A stretch of 64,000 nt of DNA. Source: Geodermatophilus tzadiensis. GTDB taxonomy: Bacteria; Actinomycetota; Actinomycetes; Mycobacteriales; Geodermatophilaceae. A program made the position numbers and the translations under genes. Positions 51,449 through 59,654 of this stretch are shown one piece after another. The notes under the pieces are model-generated. The model ran no database searches. It had not been told where the DNA came from and was given only the letters and a program-made list of their open reading frames with translations. The stretch covers positions 62,001 through 126,000 of the forward strand of contig NZ_PVTG01000001.1 in the NCBI RefSeq assembly GCF_003002915.1, given 5' to 3'. The stretch's first letter is position 1; each line of letters begins with the position of its first letter.

Positions 51449-52048
51449 GTGGACATCGCCCCGCTCGCCGTGCCGGACAGCTACGTGCTCGACCTGGTGC
51501 CGCACGGCGACGAGCGGGGCCGGTTCACCGAGTGGTACCGCGCCGACGTGCTCGCCGGGGCCACCGGGTGGGCGCTGCCGCTGGCGCAGGCGAACCACAG
51601 CGTGTCCGCCCGCGGCGTGCTGCGCGGCGTGCACTTCGCGCTCGTGCCGCCCGGTCAGGCCAAGTACGTCTACTGCCCGGCGGGCCGGGTGCTCGACGTG
51701 GTCGTCGACGTCCGGGTCGGCTCGCCGACCTTCGGCGTCAGCGACAGCGTCCTGCTCGAGGCCGGCCGGCCGCGCGCGGTGTTCCTCGCCGAGGGGCTCG
51801 GGCACGCCTTCGTGTCCCTGGAGGACCGGTCCTCGGTGACCTACCTGGTCTCCTCGGGGTACTCCCCCGGCCGCGAGTTCGGCGTCTCTCCGCTGGACCC
51901 CGACCTGGACCTGCCCTGGCCGGCCGACGTGGAGTTCGTGCTGTCGGACAAGGACCGCGGCGCGCCCACGCTCGCCGAGGCCCGCGAGCAGGGGCTGCTG
52001 CCGACCATGGCGGAGTGCGCCGCGCGCTACGCGGAGCTGCGCGGCTAG
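51449..52048 (+). CDS. dTDP-4-dehydrorhamnose 3,5-epimerase family protein (RmlC-like)
   Basis: A 199-residue cupin of the RmlC family: HGDERGRFTEWYR, NHSVSARGVLRGVHF (active-site His), KYVYCPAGRVLDVVVDVRVG, and GLGHAFVSLEDRSSVTYLVS. RmlC epimerises dTDP-4-keto-6-deoxyglucose for rhamnose, but paralogues serve other sugars, and no rmlA, B or D is nearby. I take GTG 51449 (leaderless after TACCGT); GTG 51440 would add three residues. Its stop overlaps that of the convergent sodX by 3 bp. Confidence 0.88.
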   Translation: MDIAPLAVPDSYVLDLVPHGDERGRFTEWYRADVLAGATGWALPLAQANHSVSARGVLRGVHFALVPPGQAKYVYCPAGRVLDVVVDVRVGSPTFGVSDSVLLEAGRPRAVFLAEGLGHAFVSLEDRSSVTYLVSSGYSPGREFGVSPLDPDLDLPWPADVEFVLSDKDRGAPTLAEAREQGLLPTMAECAARYAELRG

Positions 52049-52452
52049 GTCGCGGAGCCGGACGGCGGGGTCGCGGGACCGGGCGCCGGCGCGGCCAGCC
52101 GGCCGGGCCGCGGCCGCAGCCGGGCGACGACGCGGCCGACGGCGACGGCGGGCCCGTAGGCGCGGCTGTCGTCGGTGACCAGCGGGTTGTCGCCCACGAC
52201 CCACACCCGGTCGCCGGCGAGGGTCCGCTGCACCCGCTTGACCACCAGCAGGTCGGGCCGGGCCGGGAAGCGGGCCAGGACGACGTCGCCGGCGCGGGCC
52301 CGCCCGGGGGGCAGCCGGCGCACCAGGAGCCGGTCGCCGTGGCGCACCGTGGGCGACATCGACGGGCCGCTCACCCGGGCCAGCACCCAGGCGCTGAGCA
52401 GCGGGGGCACCGGTCCCGGGGCCTGACGCTCGGACGTGTCGGACCTGATCAC
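52045..52452 (-). CDS. sodX: Nickel superoxide dismutase maturation protease (S26 family)
   Basis: A 135-residue peptidase of the signal-peptidase type, with catalytic Ser31 in VSGPSMSPTVRHGD and Lys72 in LLVVKRVQRT, and the box VVGDNPLVTDDSRAYG. It lacks the usual membrane anchor. Divergent placement 51 bp from sodN marks it as the protease that cuts the SodN propeptide to expose His1. I choose GTG 52452; the open frame upstream of it crosses sodN. The tail is Pro/Arg-rich. Confidence 0.9.
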   Translation of the reverse strand: MIRSDTSERQAPGPVPPLLSAWVLARVSGPSMSPTVRHGDRLLVRRLPPGRARAGDVVLARFPARPDLLVVKRVQRTLAGDRVWVVGDNPLVTDDSRAYGPAVAVGRVVARLRPRPGRLAAPAPGPATPPSGSAT

Positions 52453-52458
52453 CGCGAG

Positions 52459-52464
52459 TAGGGT
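52459..52464 (+). promoter_or_regulatory. -10 box of sodN in the 51-bp divergent spacer
   Basis: TAGGGT about 40 bases upstream of the sodN ATG, which has GGAGGAAAG at 52492-52500. The sodX start codon is only 6 bp away, so any operator (for example for a nickel-responsive Fur-family regulator) must overlap both genes. None was recognised. Confidence 0.4.
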
Positions 52465-52503
52465 CGCAGACGACCAGATCCCGCGACATCCGGAGGAAAG
52501 AGC

Positions 52504-52908
52504 ATGCTGTTCAGCCGCGTGTTCTCCGCCGTGGAGGCCACCGCGCACTGCGACCTCCCCTGCGGCGTGTACGACCCGGCCCAGGCCCGCATCGAGGCGG
52601 AGTCCGTCAAGGCCATCCAGGAGAAGTACCAGGGCAGCGACGACGAGGTCTTCAAGATGCGCTGCGTGCTCATCAAGGAGCAGCGTTCCGACCTGGTCAA
52701 GCACCACCTGTGGGTGCTGTGGACCGACTACTTCAAGCCCCCGCACTTCGAGAAGTACCCGCAGCTGCACGAGCTGTTCAACAAGGCGACCAAGCAGGCC
52801 GGCGCGTCCGGCGGCAAGGGCAGCATGGACCCCGCCGAGGGCCAGAAGCTGCTCGACTACATCGCCGAGATCGACCGGATCTTCTGGGAGACCAAGGCCG
52901 CCGCGTAG
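52504..52908 (+). CDS. sodN: Nickel-containing superoxide dismutase
   Basis: A 134-residue precursor. The first 14 residues (MLFSRVFSAVEATA) are the propeptide; the mature protein begins HCDLPCGVYD, the nickel hook in which His15, Cys16 and Cys20 bind nickel. The remaining 110 residues form the four-helix bundle (VKHHLWVLWTDYFKPPHFEK). It removes superoxide in the cytoplasm as a hexamer. The strong GGAGGAAAG site fits high expression. A perfect hairpin follows. It is common in Streptomyces and relatives and in marine bacteria. Confidence 0.98.
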   Translation: MLFSRVFSAVEATAHCDLPCGVYDPAQARIEAESVKAIQEKYQGSDDEVFKMRCVLIKEQRSDLVKHHLWVLWTDYFKPPHFEKYPQLHELFNKATKQAGASGGKGSMDPAEGQKLLDYIAEIDRIFWETKAAA

Positions 52909-52931
52909 GCGACCTCTCCGACACGACCGCG

Positions 52932-52964
52932 GCGGCCGGTGGACACCTGGTGTCCACCGGCCGC
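52932..52964 (+). terminator. Hairpin after sodN
   Basis: A perfect 14-bp stem (52932-52945 with 52951-52964), extendable to 16 bp, 23 bp after the stop. Confidence 0.75.
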
Positions 52965-53049
52965 TGCCGTCCGCTCACCCGTCGCCCGTCGCCGGCGTCC
53001 CTGCGGGCGCCCGGACCGGCCCACTGCGGACCGGTACCGTCTGACGGCG

Positions 53050-53739
53050 ATGCGCATCGACCCCGCCGGGTGGCCCTTCGTCACGGGGCCGCTGGCACCC
53101 GCCGCCCTGCTCGCCGCCGCCGGACGGTCCACCGGACGCCGGGGCCTCCGCCGGGCCGCCTGGCCGTTCCTGGCCCTGTCGGCCTACATGCTGCTGTTCT
53201 TCCGCGACCCGGAGCGGCAGTGCGACCGCGAGCAGCCCGCGGCCGACGTCGTCGTCTCCCCCGCCGACGGGATGGTCATGGTCGCCGGCGAGCCGCAGCA
53301 GGGCGTGGCCCCCGAGCCGGCGCCCGAGGGCGGCTGGCAGCAGGTCAGCGTGTTCCTGTCCGTGGTCGACGTGCACGTCAACCGCTCGCCCTACCGCGGC
53401 GAGGTGGTGGAGAGCTCCTACCGCAAGGGCAGCTTCCTGGCGGCCTACCGCGCGGAGTCGGCGCACCGCAACGAGCGCAGCGAGCTGTGGCTGCGCGAGG
53501 ACCACCCGGACGGCGAGCGCACGGTCGTCTTCCGGCAGCTGGTCGGCGTGCTCGCCCGCCGCATCGTCACCCGCACCGGTGTCGGGCAGCGGCTGGCCAC
53601 CGGGCAGCGGTTCGGGCTGATGAAGTTCGGCTCGCGGATGGACGTCTTCCTCCCGCGGGAGTGCACCCTCACCGTCAGCAAGGGTCAGCGCGTGCGCGGC
53701 GGGGAGACCGTCATCGCCCGCTGGCCCGCCGCCGGCTGA
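53050..53739 (+). CDS. psd: Phosphatidylserine decarboxylase, archaeal/actinobacterial type
   Basis: A 229-residue proenzyme. A hydrophobic N-terminus (about 33-50) leads into FFRDPERQC, VVSPADGMVM and VDVHVNRSPYRGEV. The self-cleavage site is the FGS in LMKFGSRMDVFLP, where the Ser becomes the pyruvoyl group. It makes phosphatidylethanolamine. The ATG lies 9 bases after TACCGT with no ribosome binding site. pssA follows by 10 bp, so both steps of phosphatidylethanolamine synthesis are together. Confidence 0.95.
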   Translation: MRIDPAGWPFVTGPLAPAALLAAAGRSTGRRGLRRAAWPFLALSAYMLLFFRDPERQCDREQPAADVVVSPADGMVMVAGEPQQGVAPEPAPEGGWQQVSVFLSVVDVHVNRSPYRGEVVESSYRKGSFLAAYRAESAHRNERSELWLREDHPDGERTVVFRQLVGVLARRIVTRTGVGQRLATGQRFGLMKFGSRMDVFLPRECTLTVSKGQRVRGGETVIARWPAAG

Positions 53740-53749
53740 GGGGTCCGCT

Positions 53750-54577
53750 GTGCCCAGTTCCGCCTCGGGCGAGGGGCGGCCGCCGACCCGGCGCACGGCC
53801 ACCGTCGAGTTCGTCCGGGGCTCGGTGCGCGGCAGCCGCCGCCGGGCACTGGCGACGCTGCCCAGCCTGTTCACCCTCGGCAACATGATGTGCGGCTTCG
53901 CCGCCATCCTGGTCGCCATCCGCGGCCAGTACTCCCTCGCCGCGGTGCTCATCGGCCTGTCGGTGCTCTTCGACATCGCCGACGGCGCGGTGGCCCGGCT
54001 GGTGCGCGCGGTCAGCGCCTTCGGCCTGCAGTTCGACTCGCTGGCCGACCTCGTCTCCTTCGGCCTGGCCCCCGCGCTGCTGGCGTTCACGTTGTTCTCC
54101 GAGGGCCGCGACGAGTGGGACCCGCTGGGCTGGGTGGTCTGCTTCCTGTGGGTGGCCTGCGCCGCCATCCGGCTGGCCCGGTTCAACACCACCATCGACC
54201 CGACGGCGGACAAGCGGTACTTCACCGGCATGCCCAGCCCCGGTGCGGCGGGGGTGGTGCTGGCCTCGGTGTTCGCCTTCGGCGGCCAGATGCAGGGCCG
54301 CGACCGGCTGTGGGTGCTGCTGATCGTCGCCGTCCCCGCGCTGCTGATGGTCAGCACCGTCCGGTTCCGCTCGTTCCGCTCGCTGGTCAGCCCGAAGAGC
54401 GGGCGGCCCTACGGCCTGGTCGCCGCCGCGGTCGCGCTGGTCGTCGGGTTCGCCACCGTCCCCGTCGTCACCGGCTGCGTGCTGGCCTACGGCTACCTGT
54501 TCGCGCCGGTGCTGGTGCCCCTGGTCTCCCCGCTGGGCCGGCTGGTGCCCGAGCGGCTCCGGGAGGTGCTCACGTGA
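53750..54577 (+). CDS. pssA: CDP-diacylglycerol-serine O-phosphatidyltransferase
   Basis: A 275-residue membrane enzyme with six to eight helices and the CDP-alcohol phosphotransferase motif in DIADGAVARLVRAVSAFG and FDSLADLVSFG (the D-G-A-R-G-D-D residues are all present). It makes phosphatidylserine, which Psd then decarboxylates. The N-terminal 30 residues are charged and variable; GTG at 53750 is the likely start. The acetyltransferase gene after it overlaps its stop as GTGA. Confidence 0.94.
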   Translation: MPSSASGEGRPPTRRTATVEFVRGSVRGSRRRALATLPSLFTLGNMMCGFAAILVAIRGQYSLAAVLIGLSVLFDIADGAVARLVRAVSAFGLQFDSLADLVSFGLAPALLAFTLFSEGRDEWDPLGWVVCFLWVACAAIRLARFNTTIDPTADKRYFTGMPSPGAAGVVLASVFAFGGQMQGRDRLWVLLIVAVPALLMVSTVRFRSFRSLVSPKSGRPYGLVAAAVALVVGFATVPVVTGCVLAYGYLFAPVLVPLVSPLGRLVPERLREVLT

Positions 54578-55065
54578 CGGTCCGCCCGGTCCGGCCGGAC
54601 GACGTCCCGGCCGTCGTCGGCCTGGTGCGCGAGCTCGCCGACTACGAGGAGGCCGCCCACGAGGTGCGGCTGACCGAGGAGCAGCTCACCGCCGCGCTGT
54701 TCGGGCGGTCCCCGGCGCTGTTCGGTCACGTCGCCGAGGCCGGCGGGGCCGTCGTCGGCACGGCGCTGTGGTTCCTCACCTTCTCCACCTGGCGCGGCAC
54801 CCACGGCATCCACCTGGAGGACCTCTACGTGCAGCCCGCGCACCGCGGCACCGGCCTGGGCCGGGAGCTGCTGCGGACGCTGGCGGCCACCTGCGTCGAG
54901 CGCGGCTACGACCGGCTGGAGTGGTCGGTGCTCGACTGGAACGAGCCCTCGATCGCCTTCTACCGGGCCGCCGGGGCCGTCCCGATGGACGGGTGGACGG
55001 TCTTCCGGCTCACCGACCACGCCCTGGCCGGCTTCGCCGCCGGCCCGGGCGGTAGGGCAGGCTGA
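54574..55065 (+). CDS. GNAT-family N-acetyltransferase (diamine acetyltransferase-like)
   Basis: A 163-residue GNAT protein with LYVQPAHRGTGLGRELLRTL as the acetyl-CoA motif and a WSVLDWNEPSIAFYRAAGAV stretch typical of the spermidine/spermine and thialysine acetyltransferase group. It could acetylate polyamines or small amines, but this is inferred from similarity. Its GTG overlaps the pssA stop, so it is part of the psd-pssA unit, although no shared pathway is obvious. Confidence 0.87.
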   Translation: MTVRPVRPDDVPAVVGLVRELADYEEAAHEVRLTEEQLTAALFGRSPALFGHVAEAGGAVVGTALWFLTFSTWRGTHGIHLEDLYVQPAHRGTGLGRELLRTLAATCVERGYDRLEWSVLDWNEPSIAFYRAAGAVPMDGWTVFRLTDHALAGFAAGPGGRAG

Positions 55066-55069
55066 CGCC

Positions 55070-55852
55070 GTGACGACCGACCGCCGCCCCGCGGAGTGCT
55101 GGCTGACCGACATGGACGGCGTCCTGGTGCACGAGGGCCAGGCCCTCCCGGGTGCGGCGGAGTTCCTCGCCCGGCTGGTCGACACCGGGCGGCGCTTCCT
55201 CGTGCTCACCAACAACTCGATCTTCACGCCGCGCGACCTCGCCGCCCGGCTGTCGCGCTCCGGGCTGCAGGTGCCCGAGCAGTCGATCTGGACCTCGGCG
55301 CTGGCGACGGCGGACTTCCTGTCCTCCCAGCAGCCCGGCGGGTCGGCCTACGTCATCGGCGAGGCCGGGCTGACCACCGCGCTGTACGAGGCCGGCTACA
55401 CGCTCACCGACACCGATCCCGACTACGTCGTCCTGGGCGAGACCCGCACCTACTCGTTCGAGGCGATCACCCGGGCGATCCGGCTCATCGGCGGGGGCGC
55501 ACGCTTCATCGCCACCAACCCCGACGTCACCGGGCCCTCGCCGGAGGGTCCGCTGCCCGCCACCGGGTCGGTGGCCGCGATGATCACCGAGGCCACCCGC
55601 GCCAAGCCCTACTTCGTCGGCAAGCCCAACCCGATGATGTTCCGCAGCGCGATGAACCGGATCGAGGCGCACTCGGAGTCGACGGTGATGGTCGGCGACC
55701 GGATGGACACCGACGTGGTCGCCGGCATCGAGGCGGGGCTGGACACGATCCTGGTGCTCACCGGGTCGACCTCCGCGGCCGACGTCGCCCGCTTCCCGTT
55801 CCGGCCGGGCCGGGTGCTCGACTCGATCGCCGACGTCGTCGACCTCGTCTAG
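55070..55852 (+). CDS. HAD-IIA family phosphatase (NagD-like)
   Basis: A 260-residue phosphatase: motif I CWLTDMDGVLVHEG, motif II region VLTNNS, the conserved Lys in KPYFVGKPNPMMF and motif III-IV VMVGDRMDTDVVAGIEAGL. The cap position and length match the NagD/AraL group, which act on nucleotides or sugar phosphates. The GTG start lies 4 bp after the acetyltransferase stop, so it is probably the fourth gene of the psd unit. It ends back to back with the convergent membrane protein gene. Confidence 0.9.
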   Translation: MTTDRRPAECWLTDMDGVLVHEGQALPGAAEFLARLVDTGRRFLVLTNNSIFTPRDLAARLSRSGLQVPEQSIWTSALATADFLSSQQPGGSAYVIGEAGLTTALYEAGYTLTDTDPDYVVLGETRTYSFEAITRAIRLIGGGARFIATNPDVTGPSPEGPLPATGSVAAMITEATRAKPYFVGKPNPMMFRSAMNRIEAHSESTVMVGDRMDTDVVAGIEAGLDTILVLTGSTSAADVARFPFRPGRVLDSIADVVDLV

Positions 55853-56326
55853 TCAGCGCCCGGAGAACGCCAGGCGGGCCTCGGGGGTGGCCAGCAGGTA
55901 CAGCTCGGTGAGCGCCAGGACGATCAGCGGGATCCCCAGCAGCGGCTGCTGCCCGGGGAAGGCGGTGCTGTAGCCGAACAGGCCGAGCAGGATCTGCAGG
56001 ACGACGACCGGGCCGCGCGACCAGCCGGCGACCCGCCGCAGTCCGGCCGCGGCGACCGCGAGCGCGACGCCGAAGCCCCCGACGTAGACCACCTCCGCCA
56101 GCGCCCGGCCCACGCTGTCGGGGTCGCTGGTGAGCGTCAGCCAGAGGACGACGAGCGCGGTGCCCAGCAGCAGCGCGGCCTCCACGGCGGCCACCAGCGC
56201 CGCCCGGCGGACGGCGACCGGCGCCTCGGGACCGGGGGCGCGCGGCGGGCGGGTCGAGGGCTGCGCGGCCCCGCCGAAGAGCCGCTCGGCCCTGCTCGGG
56301 CGGCGTGTCGCGTCCTCGTCCGTCAC
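55853..56326 (-). CDS. Hypothetical four-helix membrane protein
   Basis: A 157-residue protein: a charged, Pro/Arg-rich cytoplasmic N-terminus of about 35 residues (AERLFGGAAQPSTRPPRAPG), then four hydrophobic segments (AALVAAVEAALLLGTALVVL, the region around VYVGGFGVALAVAAAG, VVVLQILLGLFGY, and PLIVLALTELYLL). I do not recognise the family, but small proteins of this layout are common in actinobacteria. GTG 56326 is 7 bases after TAGCCT and has no ribosome binding site, so a leaderless start fits better than the upstream ATG. Confidence 0.75.
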   Translation of the reverse strand: MTDEDATRRPSRAERLFGGAAQPSTRPPRAPGPEAPVAVRRAALVAAVEAALLLGTALVVLWLTLTSDPDSVGRALAEVVYVGGFGVALAVAAAGLRRVAGWSRGPVVVLQILLGLFGYSTAFPGQQPLLGIPLIVLALTELYLLATPEARLAFSGR

Positions 56327-56333
56327 ACCAGCG

Positions 56334-56402
56334 AGGCTACGCGTCACCGGCCACGGCAGGCCCCGCCCGGAACCGGTCGGCGGCGGTCCCGCTGGCTAGC
56401 CT
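56334..56402. promoter_or_regulatory. Divergent leaderless promoters with identical -10 boxes
   Basis: TAGCCT on the minus strand (56334-56339) is 7 bases from GTG 56326; TAGCCT on the plus strand (56397-56402) is 6 bases from ATG 56409. Confidence 0.5.
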
Positions 56403-56408
56403 GACCCC

Positions 56409-57431
56409 ATGCGCGCGCTCGTGGTGGCCAACCCCGCGGCGACGACCACCACGGGCCGGGTGCGCGACGTCCTCCTGGGGGCGCTGGCCAGCGAGCTGAA
56501 GGTGGACCTCGCCGAGACCACCCACCGGGGCCACGCCCGGGAGCTGGGCCGCCAGGCACTCGACGACGGGGTCGACGTGGTCGTCGCGCTCGGCGGGGAC
56601 GGCACCGTCAACGAGGTGGTCAACGGGCTGCTCGCCGAGGGCCCGGGCGCGCACGTGCCCATGCTGGCCGTCGTCCCCGGCGGCTCGACCAACGTGTTCT
56701 CCCGCGCGCTGGGCCGCTCCCGCGACCCGGTCGAGGCGACCGGCGAGATCCTCGACTCGCTGCGCTCCGGCCGCACCCGCCGGGTGTCGCTGGGGACGGC
56801 CAGCGCCCGCGGCACCAGCAGCGCCCCGGTGCGCGAGCCCGACCCCGCCGTGGCCGCGGCCGCCGCGACCGCGGACGCCGCGGCCGACCCGGGGTGGTCC
56901 GCGCCGCGCTGGTTCGTCTTCGCCGCCGGGATGGGCTTCGACGCCGACGTGATCTCCCGCGTGGAGGCGCAGCGGGCGCGCGGGCGGCGCTCCACCGGCG
57001 CGCTCTACGTCCGCGAGGCCACCCGCGCCTTCGTGCTCGGCCGGGAGCGGCGCCGTCCGGCCATGACGCTGACCCTGCCGGGCGAGGAGGACCTCGACGG
57101 CCTGTTCCTGTGCCTGGTCTCCAACGTCAGCCCGTGGACCTACCTGGGCGCCCGGCCGGTCAACCCGAGCCCCGAGGCCTCCTTCGACGCCGACCTCGAC
57201 GTGTTCGCCCTGGGGCGCATGGGCGTGCTGCGGATGCTGCACCACTCGCGGCAGGTGCTCGCCCGCCGTCCCGACGCGCGCGGCCGCGGCGTGCACCGCC
57301 GCCACGACCTGCCCGAGCTGACCCTGACGGCGTCACGGCCGCAGGGCTGGCAGCTCGACGGCGACCACCTCGGGACGGCGACCGGGCTGCGCGTCCGGTC
57401 GGTGCCGGCCGCCCTCTCCGTCGTCGTCTGA
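56409..57431 (+). CDS. Diacylglycerol/sphingolipid-kinase family lipid kinase
   Basis: A 340-residue kinase: VVANPAATTTTGRVRDVL, the nucleotide motif VALGGDGTVNEVVNGL, the PGGSTNVFSRALG loop and FAAGMGFDADVISRVE. It phosphorylates diacylglycerol or a related lipid at the membrane. A variable Ala-rich insertion lies at about 135-165. The last segment (WQLDGDHLGTAT) is the conserved C-terminal DGD motif. Its mRNA may be leaderless. Neighbours are whiB and pdtaS. Confidence 0.92.
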   Translation: MRALVVANPAATTTTGRVRDVLLGALASELKVDLAETTHRGHARELGRQALDDGVDVVVALGGDGTVNEVVNGLLAEGPGAHVPMLAVVPGGSTNVFSRALGRSRDPVEATGEILDSLRSGRTRRVSLGTASARGTSSAPVREPDPAVAAAAATADAAADPGWSAPRWFVFAAGMGFDADVISRVEAQRARGRRSTGALYVREATRAFVLGRERRRPAMTLTLPGEEDLDGLFLCLVSNVSPWTYLGARPVNPSPEASFDADLDVFALGRMGVLRMLHHSRQVLARRPDARGRGVHRRHDLPELTLTASRPQGWQLDGDHLGTATGLRVRSVPAALSVVV

Positions 57432-57735
57432 GGCGCGACACGCGTGACCTGCGCCTACGCACGCCGGAGGGCCGGTGTCAAGCACGCCGGCCGCGCCGAG
57501 TGGCGCCCCTAGCACGGCCGTGGTGAGGTTGCTCACGAGGGGTCGGAACAGGGCCTCCACGCGCTTGACACGCGGTCCTCAGGTGAAAACATCGCGAGAG
57601 GAACGCAACCTGCCGGTAACAACGCGGTGGGTGGTCGCTGGGACGAGACGCTGGGACACCGGTGTCGCCTGCGCGAGTGGCCCGACGTCAGCGCTCTGCA
57701 GCACGACCGTAGCCGACACCGAGGAGTACACCGAC
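57432..57735 (+). promoter_or_regulatory. Upstream region of whiB with candidate promoter
   Basis: This 304-bp gene-free gap holds TTGACA (57565-57570) followed after 17 bases by AACATC (57588-57593), the most consensus-like -35 in the window. The predicted leader is about 135 bases. Mycobacterial whiB1 is controlled by cAMP-binding CRP; no clear TGTGA-N6-TCACA site was seen. An open frame continuing upstream of the whiB ATG looks non-coding. Confidence 0.5.
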
Positions 57736-57984
57736 ATGGACTGGCGCCACCGCGCGCTCTGCCGGGACGAGGACCCCGAGCTGTTCTTCCCCATCGGGAC
57801 GACCGGCCCCGCCCTCGTGCAGATCGAGCAGGCCAAGGCGATCTGCGGCCGCTGCTCGGTCGTCTCGTCCTGCCTGGACTGGGCCCTGAGCTCCGGTCAG
57901 GACTCCGGCGTGTGGGGCGGGCTGTCCGAGGACGAGCGGCGCGCTCTCAAGCGCCGTCAGTCCCGCGCCCGCATCCGCGCCTGA
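57736..57984 (+). CDS. whiB1: WhiB-family iron-sulfur regulator (WhiB1-like)
   Basis: An 82-residue protein with the four cluster-binding cysteines (9, 37, 40 and 46), the GVWGG turn (58-62) and a basic C-terminus (ERRALKRRQSRARIR). The opening MDWRHRALCRDEDPELFFP is nearly that of WhiB1 rather than other Wbl proteins. WhiB1 binds a 4Fe-4S cluster, senses nitric oxide and binds the sigma factor. The ATG follows GAGGAG. The neighbour pdtaS, as in mycobacteria, supports the call. Confidence 0.95.
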   Translation: MDWRHRALCRDEDPELFFPIGTTGPALVQIEQAKAICGRCSVVSSCLDWALSSGQDSGVWGGLSEDERRALKRRQSRARIRA

Positions 57985-58016
57985 CCGATCCGCGGCCGGC
58001 CTGAGCCGGCCCGCAC

Positions 58017-58062
58017 GACGCCGAGAGGCCGGCACCCACCCGGGTGCCGGCCTCTCGGCGTC
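58017..58062. terminator. Bidirectional terminator between whiB and pdtaS
   Basis: A perfect 21-bp stem (58017-58037 with 58042-58062) and a 4-base loop, between the convergent stops. It is the longest perfect stem in the window. Confidence 0.9.
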
Positions 58063-58070
58063 GCGGGCCG

Positions 58071-59576
58071 CTACCGGCGGGGACGGCCGGCACCGGGGAG
58101 GTCGAGCACGACCTCGGTGCCCGGACGGCCGGGGCCGGGCGGCTGCGCCGGCGTCGCGGTGTGCAGGGTCCCGCCCAGCTCGCTGGTGACCAGCGTCCGC
58201 ACGATCTGCAGGCCCAGGCCGTCGCTGAGCGCCGGGTCGAACCCCTCGGGCAGCCCCTGGCCGTCGTCGCGCACCCGCACCACCAGGTCGTCGCCGTCGC
58301 GCTCGGCGACCAGCTCGATCGAGCCCGGCGGTCCGTCGGCCGGGAAGGCGTGCTCGGCGGCGTTGTGCAGCAGCTCGGTGACCGCCATGACCAGCGGCGT
58401 CGCGGTGGCCGCGGGCAGCTCGCCGAAGGCGCCCACCCGGCGGGTGCGCGCCGCCGGGCCGATCGAGGTGAGGTCACCGAGCATCGGCAGCACCTGGTCG
58501 AGCACGCCGTCGACGTCGACGACGTCCTCGCGGCTGCCGGCCAGCGTCTCGTGCACCACCGCGATCGAGGCCACCCGGCGCACCGACTCCTCCAGCGCGG
58601 CCCGCGCGGCCGGCTCGGTCATCCGCCGGGCCTGCAGCCGCAGCAGCGCGGCGACCGTCTGCAGGTTGTTCTTCACCCGGTGGTGGATCTCGCGGATGGT
58701 CGCGTCCTTGGTGAGCAGCGCGCGGTCGCGGCTGCGGAGGTCGGTGACGTCGCGGACGAGCACCAGGGCGCCCTCCTCGGCGCCCGGCGCCTGCAGGGGC
58801 AGTGCGCGCACCAGCAGCGTGGCGCTGCGGCCCTCGACGTCGGTGGGGTCGGGGAAGCGGCCGGCCACCGCCGCCGAGATGGCCGCCGCGACCGCCTCGC
58901 CGGCCACCCCGTCGGAAGCCGCCGACCGGGTCACCCGCGCCAGGTCGGCGCCGGCCAGGTCGCCGGTCACCCCGAGCCGCCGGAAGGCCGACAGCGCGTT
59001 GGGGCTGGCGTAGACGGCGCGGCCGGCGGCGTCCAGGCGCACCAGCCCGTCGCCCACCCGCGGGGTCAGCTCGCCGTCGAGCAGCTTCTCCGGGGGGAAG
59101 GTCCCGGCCGACACCATGAGGCAGAGGTCGGCGGCGATGTCGAGGTAGGTCAGCTCCAGGGTCGACGGCGACCGGGTGACGGCCAGGTTGGTGTCCTTGG
59201 CCAGCACCGCGACGACGACGCCGTCGTGCCGCACCGGGATGACCTCCCGCCGGCGCGGGCTGGCACCCGACCAGTCCGGGTCCCCCTCGGTCACCGGCCG
59301 GCCCTCGCGGTGAGCCAGCCGGAACGGCTCGGCGTCGGCGTCGGTGTCGTGGACCTCGCTGCCGACGAGGTCCTCGGGCTGGCTGGTCGGCGCCGTCAGC
59401 GGCCGCACCTGCGCCACGCACCACCAGGCCCCGGTGCGCAGCGGCACCCACAGCGTCAGGTCGGCGAAGGCCAGGTCGGCCAGCAGCTGCCAGTCGGCCA
59501 CCAGCCGGCGGGCGTGGTCGACCTGCGACGGGGCGGACGCCGAGCCGCGGTGCAGGCGTTCGGAGAGGGTGCTCAT
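58071..59576 (-). CDS. pdtaS: Sensor histidine kinase (PdtaS-like)
   Basis: A 501-residue cytoplasmic kinase. Residues 10-160 form a GAF-like domain, about 175-280 a PAS domain, and 285-370 a HisKA_2 domain with phospho-acceptor His298 or His299 in REIHHRVKNNLQTVAALLR. An HATPase domain follows (TELLHNAAEHAF, VRDDGQGLP). In mycobacteria PdtaS signals to the RNA-binding antiterminator PdtaR and responds to nitric oxide and copper; a PdtaR gene is not in this window. The ATG at 59576 lies 10 bases after TACCCT. Confidence 0.92.
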   Translation of the reverse strand: MSTLSERLHRGSASAPSQVDHARRLVADWQLLADLAFADLTLWVPLRTGAWWCVAQVRPLTAPTSQPEDLVGSEVHDTDADAEPFRLAHREGRPVTEGDPDWSGASPRRREVIPVRHDGVVVAVLAKDTNLAVTRSPSTLELTYLDIAADLCLMVSAGTFPPEKLLDGELTPRVGDGLVRLDAAGRAVYASPNALSAFRRLGVTGDLAGADLARVTRSAASDGVAGEAVAAAISAAVAGRFPDPTDVEGRSATLLVRALPLQAPGAEEGALVLVRDVTDLRSRDRALLTKDATIREIHHRVKNNLQTVAALLRLQARRMTEPAARAALEESVRRVASIAVVHETLAGSREDVVDVDGVLDQVLPMLGDLTSIGPAARTRRVGAFGELPAATATPLVMAVTELLHNAAEHAFPADGPPGSIELVAERDGDDLVVRVRDDGQGLPEGFDPALSDGLGLQIVRTLVTSELGGTLHTATPAQPPGPGRPGTEVVLDLPGAGRPRR

Positions 59577-59654
59577 GGTGCTGTCGAGGGTAGGTCGAGG
59601 GCGCCGGCGCACCCGCGGTACCGGTACGGCGACGTCCTCCTAGGCTCGGGAGCC

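Noticed and set aside
52453..52503. Nickel-responsive Nur operator between sodX and sodN
   Set aside because: No inverted repeat resembling the known Streptomyces site could be seen in the 51-bp spacer.
57432..57735. CRP site upstream of whiB
   Set aside because: No convincing TGTGA-N6-TCACA match, although mycobacterial whiB1 is under CRP control.
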